Source of the DNA: Holophagaceae bacterium
GTDB lineage: Bacteria > Acidobacteriota > Holophagae > Holophagales > Holophagaceae
Assembly: GCA_025353305.1 (NCBI GenBank)
Contig: JANXQX010000033.1
Span: 1 to 18,670, forward strand
Reading direction: 5' to 3'
DNA: 18,670 nt
Notes under the pieces: model-generated
Told to the model about the DNA's origin: nothing
The model's database searches: none
Seen by the model: the letters and a program-made list of their open reading frames with translations, nothing else
Shown here: positions 1 through 6,167 of the stretch, one piece after another
Layout: each line of letters begins with the position of its first letter
How positions within the stretch are numbered: position 1 is the stretch's first letter
Position numbers and translations under genes: made by a program

Positions 1-17
1 GACGGGGATGCAGAAGA

Positions 18-323
18 TTACTTCTTTTTGGGTACAGGGCCGAGTTTGACGTTTTCAGCCGTTTTGTCGTCCTCGGCGAGGACCACCACGACACGAGTCC
101 CAGGCTGCACCTGTCCGGCGCCTACCATATCCTTCCCTCGCATGAACATGGTGCTCTTTGCGAGGGGGATGGAAAGCACTTGGCCGCCATTCAGCACCAG
201 CTCGATCCGTGCGGAATCAATGGATTTGACCGTGCCCATGACCTTTTTGTGGGTATGGGCCGAGGCGATGCCGGGTGCGAGCAGCAGGGCCGAAGTGAGA
301 AGCAATGACGAGGCGTGTTTCAT
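18..323 (-). CDS. Small exported DUF5666/CusF-like beta protein
   Basis: A 101-residue exported protein. Residues 1-22 form a Sec signal peptide ending in a typical ASA cleavage site, followed by a His-containing mature start (HTHKK). The rest reads as one small beta-barrel module: GTVKSIDS, an alternating hydrophobic strand, then a 'P-G-T-R-V-V-V' strand typical of DUF5666 and of CusF-like periplasmic copper proteins. The assignment to this fold is pattern-based; the function, perhaps binding metal in the periplasm, is inferred. Its ATG overlaps the stop of the upstream cytochrome gene as ATGA, and AAAGGA sits just upstream, so the two are probably translationally coupled. The Met-rich stretch (TMFMRGKDM) could ligate Cu(I), but the exact CusF Trp/Met/His ligand set is not recognisable. 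The last residues are KKK. It is the last complete gene of the minus-strand cluster in this window. Confidence 0.8.
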   Translation of the reverse strand: MKHASSLLLTSALLLAPGIASAHTHKKVMGTVKSIDSARIELVLNGGQVLSIPLAKSTMFMRGKDMVGAGQVQPGTRVVVVLAEDDKTAENVKLGPVPKKK

Positions 324-1039
324 GGATTTTCCTTTCTAGATGTCCCAGTGTGGGACGGGTTGTGAGAGGGAGTGGACGGCTCGGGAGCATCAATCCCGTT
401 AAGGAAATCATCAGCTTCGCGCTGCTCTTCGCGTGCCATTGGGGAGACGGGGTTCATTCCCTTCATCTGGTCGAGTTCCTTCGGCGTCATGTTCCGCAGA
501 TGCCGGATGAAGAGGACAAGTTTCCATGTTTGGGGATCCTCGGCGCTGCCAGGGCTCCCCCAGGCTGGCATGCCCGTGAGGCGGACACCGTTCTTGATGA
601 TGGCGTACAACTCGCCATCGCTGAGTCCTTGGGTCTTCTGGAGGGTCATGTCCGGCGCCTTCGGGTACATGTTCCGTCCCATCTCCGTATGGCCGCGGCC
701 ATCGTTGCCATGGCAGCTCGCACAGTGGTCTGCCCAGTGGGCCATGCCTTCGGCCAAGGCTTCGGTTGTTGGTGGGACCGGGTTGACCCGTCGGCGCTCT
801 TTGGTTGGCACCGCGAGATGCCTTAGTGCCCGGGCCATCGTCTCTTCAAGGACTGTTGGCGTGTCACGGGCACTTACGCCGTGGATGAGGATCCATCCAA
901 CGGAAAGGACGCAGAATCCACCGAGTGTCAGAAGCATTATGAGACACGCCACCCCGTAGCGCCGGAGAAAACTAATACGAGGCTGAGTGGCTGTCGCAGG
1001 TCCCTGAGGTACGTGCGTATCTTCAGTTTCGTTCACCAT
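320..1039 (-). CDS. Membrane-anchored mono-heme cytochrome c
   Basis: A 239-residue class I type c cytochrome. A hydrophobic segment at about residues 29-54 acts as an uncleaved N-terminal anchor, so the heme domain should face the periplasm. The heme-binding motif CASCH is at 106-110, followed by GNDGRG. The likely sixth ligand is Met157 in the sequence RLTGMPAWG, a standard placement. The domain therefore looks complete for electron transfer. The C-terminal ~40 residues are Pro/Ser/Thr-rich and look disordered. The start is supported by AGGT six bases upstream, overlapping the stop of the TPR gene, and the stop overlaps the next start by ATGA. Its redox partner is unknown; the membrane-anchored TPR protein and the small DUF5666-like protein on either side are the obvious candidates to act with it. 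Confidence 0.9.
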   Translation of the reverse strand: MVNETEDTHVPQGPATATQPRISFLRRYGVACLIMLLTLGGFCVLSVGWILIHGVSARDTPTVLEETMARALRHLAVPTKERRRVNPVPPTTEALAEGMAHWADHCASCHGNDGRGHTEMGRNMYPKAPDMTLQKTQGLSDGELYAIIKNGVRLTGMPAWGSPGSAEDPQTWKLVLFIRHLRNMTPKELDQMKGMNPVSPMAREEQREADDFLNGIDAPEPSTPSHNPSHTGTSRKENP

Positions 1040-1047
1040 TGAAACAC

Positions 1048-1665
1048 CTATTTAATCTTGAGATGCGTGTTGAGTTCAGCGATGGCCGCGCGGGCCTGGG
1101 CCGCCTGCTGGCTCGTGGGGGCGATTTCGATGACACGGTTCCAGGCCTTGATGGCCTTTTCGTTCTGCTTCAGGTTTTGGGAATATACGATCCCGAGGTT
1201 GAAGAGGCATTGCACGTGCTTCGGATCCGCTTTGGAGGCCCTTTCAAAGTTGGCGATGGCTTTGTCATAGGCCATCAACTGCCGGTACATGATGCCTTGA
1301 TCCGTAAGAATGTCGGGGTTGCCAGGCTCCAGTTCTAGGGCCTTGGCATAGGCGTCCACGGCCTTTTGGGGTTCGTGGGTGTCGAAATAGTCGTTACCCA
1401 TCTGCTTCCAGGCATCCAGGTTCTTGGGTTCGCGGGCCACGATCTGCAGGTTGCTGAAAATGCGCGCCTGCGCTTCCATCGTGTTGGGTGGAGCGCCGGA
1501 GGTCGGGGGAATTCCAGGTGGAGCCACGCTGGGAAGAGGTAGGGGAATAGCCGCAGCAATGGCTGGTGGCGGCTGGTTGGCAGAGCGGCTGTCGCCGATG
1601 AAATACCCGATGATGAATCCCGCGAGAAGACCCATCACGAAGCCGATCAAAATGTCCCTGTTCAT
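1048..1665 (-). CDS. Membrane-anchored TPR protein
   Basis: A 205-residue protein with one N-terminal transmembrane helix (about residues 7-26) containing GxxxG-type spacing (GLLAG, GFIIGYFIG), followed by a Pro-rich linker (about 32-62). Three to four tetratricopeptide repeats then run from about residue 65 to 195; the clearest consensus lies in the segments with AVDAYAKALELEP and AIANFERASKADP. TPR arrays are protein-binding scaffolds. The layout resembles TPR factors that help assemble cytochromes c (for example NrfG or CcmI types), and the next gene encodes a cytochrome c, so an assembly or scaffolding role for that cytochrome is a reasonable inference but not shown. The start is chosen on AAGGAG eight bases upstream. 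It ends eight bases before the cytochrome start, and its stop forms part of that gene's ribosome-binding region. Confidence 0.88.
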   Translation of the reverse strand: MNRDILIGFVMGLLAGFIIGYFIGDSRSANQPPPAIAAAIPLPLPSVAPPGIPPTSGAPPNTMEAQARIFSNLQIVAREPKNLDAWKQMGNDYFDTHEPQKAVDAYAKALELEPGNPDILTDQGIMYRQLMAYDKAIANFERASKADPKHVQCLFNLGIVYSQNLKQNEKAIKAWNRVIEIAPTSQQAAQARAAIAELNTHLKIK

Positions 1666-1731
1666 GGTTCAAGCTCCTTTGTATCAGCGCAACGCGCACA
1701 ATTGCTTTTTTGGTAAAGGATGTCCATCGGC

Positions 1732-2769
1732 CTAAGGTTTCAGCGCATGAATCTCGAGCAAATGAGAACGGCCCCGAATCTTAGTCGGTTCCATTTTCAG
1801 AAAATTGAACTCATCCTGATCGTTTATCGCGGCACGTGTAGCCTCGGAAACCAGGATGGGAACGGAATATTCCTTCGTCAGTGATTGAAGCCGGGATGCG
1901 ACATTCACCGTATCTCCCATCACTGTGTATTCCATCCGTTCCAGGCAGCCCACATAGCCGGCTATGAGCGGGCCTGTGTGGATGCCAATGCCGATGGTGA
2001 TGTGCACATCACCGAAGAATTTTTTCGTATTCAATTCTTCCAAGCGATTAATCATGGCAAGGGCCGTCCGGGCAGCACACGCTGCATGATCGGCGCTCCG
2101 AATGGGCACACCAAAGACAGCCATCACGGCATCGCCTATGTATTTGTCCAGTAGGCCGCGTTCAGCGAAGACCGTCGCTACCATCTCACCCAAAAAGTCG
2201 TTCAGCAATTGGAATACCTGTGTGGGCTCCATTCCCTCGCACATCGTTGTGAAACCACGAATGTCTGCAAAAAGCACGGTCGCTTCTGTCTCTTCTCCTT
2301 CTAGGACCGCCCCGCGCTGCAAGATTTCGCTCACGACGCTCGGAGAAACGAAGCGAGAAAAGAGGTCGACCGTGTGCTCTCGCTGGCTTTGCTCACGCCG
2401 GATGTGGTCGCGGAATAGTCCAGTGAGTGTGCCAAACAAAATAAAGAAGGGCGCCTCTATCAGGTGTTCAATGTAGGCGGCATTCCACGCGCTTCCATAC
2501 GGGTGGCTCGTGTGGAGAAGCATGACCGCGGACAGGGAAAGAGCAGCGGCGAGCCCTGCGCTGAAACCCTGTGCTAGACCGCCGGTCACGGCTGCATAGA
2601 TCACCGGGATCAGGAACAACCGCGCTGTGATTCCAGTGAAGATTGGCGAATCGGCTCCTTGAGCGACCGCGTGGAGCCCGGTCAAGGAGGCGATCAGTGC
2701 GGTCCAGAGGACGATCCCACGGAAGGGGTTGCCTAGCGGTGAGACGGCATTGACTTGTGGTCGGGTCAA
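1732..2769 (-). CDS. Membrane class III adenylate/guanylate cyclase
   Basis: A 345-residue integral membrane nucleotide cyclase. The N-terminal ~120 residues hold four or so hydrophobic helices forming a membrane sensor-like domain of no family I recognise, then a short linker (about 121-160) and a class III catalytic domain (about 163-345). Both metal-binding Asp residues are visible: D169 in LFADIRGFT and D213 in KYIGDAVMAVFG. K209 and T282 occupy the base-specifying positions; the Lys/Thr pair is found in some bacterial adenylate cyclases, so cAMP is the likelier product. N289 and R293 (NVASR) are the transition-state residues. The domain looks active. The start is a TTG with AAAGGGA a few bases upstream; no ATG fits upstream of the first helix. 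No cAMP receptor protein is encoded in this window. It ends 66 bases before the TPR gene. Confidence 0.93.
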   Translation of the reverse strand: MTRPQVNAVSPLGNPFRGIVLWTALIASLTGLHAVAQGADSPIFTGITARLFLIPVIYAAVTGGLAQGFSAGLAAALSLSAVMLLHTSHPYGSAWNAAYIEHLIEAPFFILFGTLTGLFRDHIRREQSQREHTVDLFSRFVSPSVVSEILQRGAVLEGEETEATVLFADIRGFTTMCEGMEPTQVFQLLNDFLGEMVATVFAERGLLDKYIGDAVMAVFGVPIRSADHAACAARTALAMINRLEELNTKKFFGDVHITIGIGIHTGPLIAGYVGCLERMEYTVMGDTVNVASRLQSLTKEYSVPILVSEATRAAINDQDEFNFLKMEPTKIRGRSHLLEIHALKP

Positions 2770-2792
2770 GAATTCCCTTTCATCAATAGTGA

Positions 2793-2894
2793 TCAGTGGC
2801 GAAGGCGAAGAGCGTTTGTGGCCACCGAAACCAAACTCAGGCCGATCTCTAGATGCATGGAGCAGGTGTACACAGTAAAGTCGCTAGCATTCAT
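2793..2894 (-). pseudogene. Internally deleted copper P-type ATPase remnant (33-aa ORF)
   Basis: An in-frame 33-residue ORF with a strong GGAGG six bases before its ATG. Its first half, VYTCSMHLEI, closely resembles the start of the heavy-metal-binding domain that opens many copper ATPases and CusB proteins (family pattern YTCPMHPEI). Its second half, LSLVSVATNALRLRH, closely resembles the extreme C-terminus of Cu(I) P1B-type ATPases (family pattern ALSSVSVxxNALRLRR). The two ends of a ~700-800-residue protein appear joined in frame with everything between removed. I read this as a copA-type gene that suffered an internal deletion. Both Pro residues of the HMBD motif are replaced (Ser, Leu), which suggests drift after the deletion. 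The start overlaps the stop of the preceding 32-aa ORF by ATGA, so a peptide may still be translated. The alternative is a chance or purpose-made micro-ORF. Confidence 0.6.
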
Positions 2895-2989
2895 GGAGCC
2901 TCCTGATTGACTCGAACCTGCCAGCCTTGTGATTGGCGGATGGGCTTGGGACCTGACGCGTTTCCTGCACTACAGGAGTGAATCTTCAT
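2891..2989 (-). CDS. Putative 32-aa micro-ORF
   Basis: A short ORF that starts ten bases after the stop of the epsilon-like gene, with GGAGAA about five bases before the ATG, and ends in an ATGA overlap with the copper-ATPase remnant. The peptide starts MKIHSCSAGN and is basic and Gln/Pro-rich, with one Cys and no membrane segment. I do not recognise it. Good spacing and ribosome-binding sequence on both sides argue for translation, but the length is too small to judge coding potential. It may be the tail of a decayed gene or just a translational bridge. Confidence 0.35.
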   Translation of the reverse strand: MKIHSCSAGNASGPKPIRQSQGWQVRVNQEAP

Positions 2990-2999
2990 GGCATTTCTC

Positions 3000-3473
3000 C
3001 TAGCAACGTTGGCAGGCCTCGCACCCGTACTTTGTGCATAGGGGTGGGTACGGTCCCCCAAGCAGCATGGTTAGCTTCACTCCCCCCGCACTCACTAAGG
3101 ACCATTCCAGTGCCATATCAGCATTCGCGAGGCTCAATTCATTCCGAGCTTTGCGCATGGCTTGCTCAGCCATTCGTTTCCCCGTCCAGAGACCATTGAG
3201 TTCCCGTGTACCCACGGTCTCGGATAGACGCGCGAGAATGGCGACCTTGTCATCGTGTACCTCGACGATGCCTCCAAACAAAGTCATCCAGTGCTCTTGC
3301 CTTTGGATTGTGAACCAGAGGAGGCCGCTTCCGACAAGAGTGATCCAAGGCGTCTGTCCCGGAAGAATGCTGTGCTTCCCCCGGTATCGCGTAGAGAATT
3401 GGACTTCCGGAACGTGTCCGCAGAACACGTTTTTATACGGTGTGCTCACCTCAAGCAATAGGGTGTCTGACAT
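3000..3473 (-). CDS. Orphan F1 ATP synthase epsilon-subunit-like protein
   Basis: A 157-residue protein that reads like the epsilon subunit of F-type ATP synthases (AtpC). The N-terminal beta-sandwich is visible: LLLEVSTPYKNVFCGHV, then SILPGQTPWITLV at the place of the conserved 'GILPGHAPLLT', and FGGIVEVHDDKVAILAR at the place of 'SGGxxEVxxDxVTVLA'. A helical part (about 95-120) matches the C-terminal helices. No other ATP synthase gene is nearby. The usual G-E-F/L-G before ILPG is altered (RYRGKHS), and the protein ends in an unusual Cys-rich tail, CTKYGCEACQRC. The start at MSDTLL is chosen because GGGAGG lies six bases upstream; an in-frame start 13 codons earlier would run into the preceding gene. 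It may be a genuine but relocated subunit, or a paralogue reused as a regulator. Confidence 0.72.
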   Translation of the reverse strand: MSDTLLLEVSTPYKNVFCGHVPEVQFSTRYRGKHSILPGQTPWITLVGSGLLWFTIQRQEHWMTLFGGIVEVHDDKVAILARLSETVGTRELNGLWTGKRMAEQAMRKARNELSLANADMALEWSLVSAGGVKLTMLLGGPYPPLCTKYGCEACQRC

Positions 3474-3484
3474 TGGGAGCCTCC

Positions 3485-3667
3485 CTAGATTTTGATGAAG
3501 CGCTTTTGACAAAATGGGAGTCGGACCTGCCCCACGAGCGTCGCGATCTGGCGGATTCCAACCATGAAGCTCGACGTGGATTCCATTTCATTGAAGGGAG
3601 ACTTCTTTGATCCCGGCCGGTAGGACCGCCCAAAGGCTGCTCCGCATTTACAGAAGGGTTGTGACAT
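3485..3667 (-). CDS. Small 60-aa protein with Cys motif, unknown
   Basis: A 60-residue basic protein. GGAGGT six bases before the ATG and short gaps on both sides (16 bases from the upstream stop, 11 to the epsilon-like start) make it a believable operon member. It opens MSQPFCKCGAAFG and closes LPFCQKRFIKI, so it has Cys6, Cys8 and Cys54 arranged like an open metal or redox site, but with too few Cys for a standard zinc ribbon. No signal peptide or membrane segment is seen. I do not recognise the family. Its position directly before the epsilon-like gene suggests the two act together, which is inference only. Confidence 0.55.
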   Translation of the reverse strand: MSQPFCKCGAAFGRSYRPGSKKSPFNEMESTSSFMVGIRQIATLVGQVRLPFCQKRFIKI

Positions 3668-3683
3668 CTCGCACCTCCATGGC

Positions 3684-4010
3684 TCATTTCTTGAGCGATT
3701 TGTCAGCTGTTGGTCCCGAGGGACTTTTCGAATCGGCGGATCCGCTCACAGTGGGGTGGACCGGAACCTTCCGGATTTTCGGTTTCTTATAAATCAATAG
3801 GAGCAGCAGTGTCGCGAAAACAATCGCACCAGCAACTGACAGGAAGATCTTTGCCATTCGGCGGTTCGCTGGATTTGGTAGAAGCGCACACGATTCAGCC
3901 AGTCCCCCGGGTGGATGGGAGACGGGAAGCATCATCAAGCCCTTGAAGTACCGCTTGGGCGCCCGCTTCCGGGGACTAGGATCAGGAGGGGCCTGGTTGC
4001 GAAGCGGCAT
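3684..4010 (-). CDS. Single-pass membrane protein, unknown
   Basis: A 108-residue protein with a basic, Pro-rich N-terminus (PSPRKRAPKRYFK), one transmembrane helix at about residues 53-74 (FLSVAGAIVFATLLLLLIY), a KKPKIRK stop-transfer and a Ser/Pro/Lys tail ending KSLKK. The start at MPLRNQ is preferred because GGGGAG sits seven bases upstream and only two bases separate it from the kinase stop; an in-frame ATG 14 codons earlier would overlap the kinase gene. Another possible start is the Met just before the helix, but it lacks a ribosome-binding sequence. It is tightly linked to the degenerate sensor kinase, so it could be a membrane partner of that protein. No family is recognised. Confidence 0.6.
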   Translation of the reverse strand: MPLRNQAPPDPSPRKRAPKRYFKGLMMLPVSHPPGGLAESCALLPNPANRRMAKIFLSVAGAIVFATLLLLLIYKKPKIRKVPVHPTVSGSADSKSPSGPTADKSLKK

Positions 4011-4012
4011 AT

Positions 4013-5716
4013 TCACACTCCCCGGGGGACCAGGATCAAAAAGCGCGTCCACCCACTGTCCAGTCTCTCGGCACGAATGGAGCCACCCATCTCGTGAACC
4101 GTGGCGGCCACGTTGAAGAGTCCAAAGCCGCTCTCCGGTGTCTCCATGGAGGTGAGGTAGACCGGCTCGAAGACACGAGAGATCTGCGATGCGGGAATGG
4201 CATCGCCAGAATCGGAGATCTCGATGCAGTGGAATTCATCCTCGGCCCAGGTCCGGATCCGGACAGTGGGTTCTCCGCCTGTCGCATCCAGAGCCCGCTG
4301 GGTCAAAAGAACAAGACCGACACTGAACTTTTCTCGTGGCCCCGTTACTAAGGCCGGAATGGCTGCCAACTCGAAAACCAAAGTGCCCAGACGAATCCCA
4401 TCGTTCTGGAAGGACGCCACCAATTCCTGGACTACACCATTCAGGTCGAACAGGGTGTCCTGCTCGGGCACGAGATCCTGATTCGCGAAGTGGGAGATCT
4501 GGCGCAAAAGATCTGAAGCGGTCGTGGCGTTACGTCCCAATTGCTCCCAAGTTGGCCATCCCGGAAGACATTCCTCTCCGTCGCGCTTGAGGTTGAGCAT
4601 TTTGATGGAATGGAGAATGGGGTTCAATGTGCGTTGGAGATCCCGGCAAAAAGCCACCATGTTTTCACCCACTGCGGCCATGCGCTGCATTTCCACCAAT
4701 CTCCGCTCTGCCTCTGTGGATCTGGAGATATCCCGAAACACAGCAAGGTGAACCATGCCCACTGACGATCGTGTGGCCCCGGCGGAGGCTTCCACCGCCA
4801 GTAATCTGCCTGTGGCATGGGTGAGATTGAAAGAGATGCGCTCTCCGTGGTCAGCCTCCTCTAGGCGCTCTCGGATTTCAGGATGTAGGAGTGAATTCAC
4901 ATGCATCCCAGCCCTGAAGGTGGGAGACAGGTGTCCCAAGATTCTGCCCAACCCGGGATTGGCCTCCAGTACGATTCCATCGTTTCCCCAGGCCAGGAGC
5001 CCCATTGGGAGTGTCTCCACCAGGGTCTTCGCAAAGCTGGCTGCGGAATCGCCCTTGAGCTTGAGCCATAGGGCCGCGCAGCCAGCAGCCCAAAAGGCCA
5101 AGGCGATCAGGAGTGAACCTGCCGCGAAAAATGAGAGATGGTCATTATTTTGTTGGCTGGCCTGGATGGAGGCATCTAGTCGGACACGATGGGAATGATC
5201 TAGAACCCGGAAGGCTCCCAGTGCTTCTTGATGCCGATGATCGAGGTGAGCCAAGGCCACGCGGGCTGTGGCGAGGGCTTCAGCCTTCCCGGGCCCTGGC
5301 TGAGCTTTCTCCCAAGCCAGGGCGGTTCGTATGAATAGGTTTAATTGATCCGTGTACAGCTTCACCACACCATCCACGGCTGCCATGGAAGCGTCCCATT
5401 CTCCCGAGGTCCTTCGCGCCAGTTCTTCACGGGACCTTATAAGTGCATCCGAGGCCGCATCCACCGAGGCGATTTCTCTGACGATTGATGGGGCGCTCAA
5501 CAGGGGAGAAATCTTCTGTTGAAGGGTCTCGAAGGCTTCCAGATGGCGTCCCGCTTCCAGGGTCCAGATGGTGCAGTGGTCCAACTCGTGATGGGCTGCA
5601 CGCGCACTGCGAATCAGGAAAATGGACCAGATGCCGAGCAATGTGAAGGGCACCAGACACGCGGCGATGAACCAGCCGCGCTTGGCCTGGGATGGAATTG
5701 CATCGAACACGCGCAT
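4013..5716 (-). CDS. Degenerate membrane sensor histidine kinase with PAS domain
   Basis: A 567-residue membrane sensor. Order: helix 1 (about 14-36), a ~160-residue largely helical periplasmic region, helix 2 (about 196-220), a PAS domain (about 232-345, NDGIVLEANPGLGRILG) and a kinase-like region. In the dimerisation helix the family pattern HEIRNPLNSI is replaced by RDLQRTLNPI, so the phospho-accepting His is Arg358. In the ATP-binding domain the N-box Asn positions are Leu/Arg (LLTQRALDAT, about 470-480), the G1 box is DSGDAIP, while the last Gly-rich box (ESGFGLFNVAATVHEMGGSI) is retained. It therefore looks catalytically impaired and may sense without phosphotransfer. No response regulator is encoded nearby. 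GAGG precedes the ATG, and the upstream small gene ends 19 bases before it. Confidence 0.88.
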   Translation of the reverse strand: MRVFDAIPSQAKRGWFIAACLVPFTLLGIWSIFLIRSARAAHHELDHCTIWTLEAGRHLEAFETLQQKISPLLSAPSIVREIASVDAASDALIRSREELARRTSGEWDASMAAVDGVVKLYTDQLNLFIRTALAWEKAQPGPGKAEALATARVALAHLDHRHQEALGAFRVLDHSHRVRLDASIQASQQNNDHLSFFAAGSLLIALAFWAAGCAALWLKLKGDSAASFAKTLVETLPMGLLAWGNDGIVLEANPGLGRILGHLSPTFRAGMHVNSLLHPEIRERLEEADHGERISFNLTHATGRLLAVEASAGATRSSVGMVHLAVFRDISRSTEAERRLVEMQRMAAVGENMVAFCRDLQRTLNPILHSIKMLNLKRDGEECLPGWPTWEQLGRNATTASDLLRQISHFANQDLVPEQDTLFDLNGVVQELVASFQNDGIRLGTLVFELAAIPALVTGPREKFSVGLVLLTQRALDATGGEPTVRIRTWAEDEFHCIEISDSGDAIPASQISRVFEPVYLTSMETPESGFGLFNVAATVHEMGGSIRAERLDSGWTRFLILVPRGV

Positions 5717-5735
5717 GGTGCCTCGCTAGGAATGG

Positions 5736-5996
5736 CTATTCGGTTGGTGCCGCAGATGATGCTGTCGAGGGCGACGTGGTCTCCGCCTCCGGAGTGCCTG
5801 TCGGGCCTGGCCTGGATTTAGTGCTTCCAGGCTCACCCGAACGGGAAGGTGTCCTTGGGGCTTCGGGTGAGGGTTGCGTCGCTGTAACAGGCTTGACCGC
5901 ACGCTGATTGGGTTCGGGGGAGGGTCGGTGATGTCCGCGGCCACGGAAGAAAATCAGCATCAAACCCATCATTCCAAGCATCACGAGAAAGTTCAT
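5736..5996 (-). CDS. 86-aa single-pass membrane protein with Pro-rich tail
   Basis: An 86-residue protein made of an N-terminal hydrophobic helix rich in Met (MNFLVMLGMMGLMLIFF), a basic RGRGHHR segment and a long Pro/Ser/Thr/Glu tail with no regular structure. The start is set by AGGA six bases before the ATG; an in-frame ATG 27 codons upstream lacks a ribosome-binding site. The Met-rich helix followed by two His residues could bind copper, but similar small proteins also serve as simple membrane tethers. It lies between the heme-barrel protein and the degenerate kinase, and no family is recognised. Confidence 0.6.
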   Translation of the reverse strand: MNFLVMLGMMGLMLIFFRGRGHHRPSPEPNQRAVKPVTATQPSPEAPRTPSRSGEPGSTKSRPGPTGTPEAETTSPSTASSAAPTE

Positions 5997-6167
5997 GGGA
6001 AGTCCTTTCGAGAAGTTAAATGGTTTCTGGGGTGTCCCATCGCGGTGATGCTGAGAGGGCGTGGGTGTCCGCGTCAATTTCTTGATTGGCCTCCTGGCGG
6101 CTCACCAGAGTCCATGTTTCCCTCGGGTGGCACTTTGCCATCAGTGGCTTGTGAACGCTGAATCCCA

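Noticed and set aside
372..959. Long plus-strand ORF opposite the cytochrome c gene
   Set aside because: The minus frame encodes a full cytochrome with heme motif and ligand Met; the plus frame is its Arg/Ser-rich shadow.
3451..3687. 78-codon minus-strand ORF overlapping the 60-aa gene
   Set aside because: The 60-aa frame has the better-placed GGAGGT and fits the spacing to the epsilon-like gene; this frame would overlap that gene by 23 bases and has biased composition.
4755..5198. 147-codon plus-strand ORF
   Set aside because: Antisense to the sensor kinase PAS and membrane region; composition typical of a shadow frame.
6016..6141. 41-codon minus-strand ORF between the heme-barrel gene and the 86-aa gene
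   Set aside because: No ribosome-binding site and no recognisable feature; plausible only by position, so not listed as a gene.
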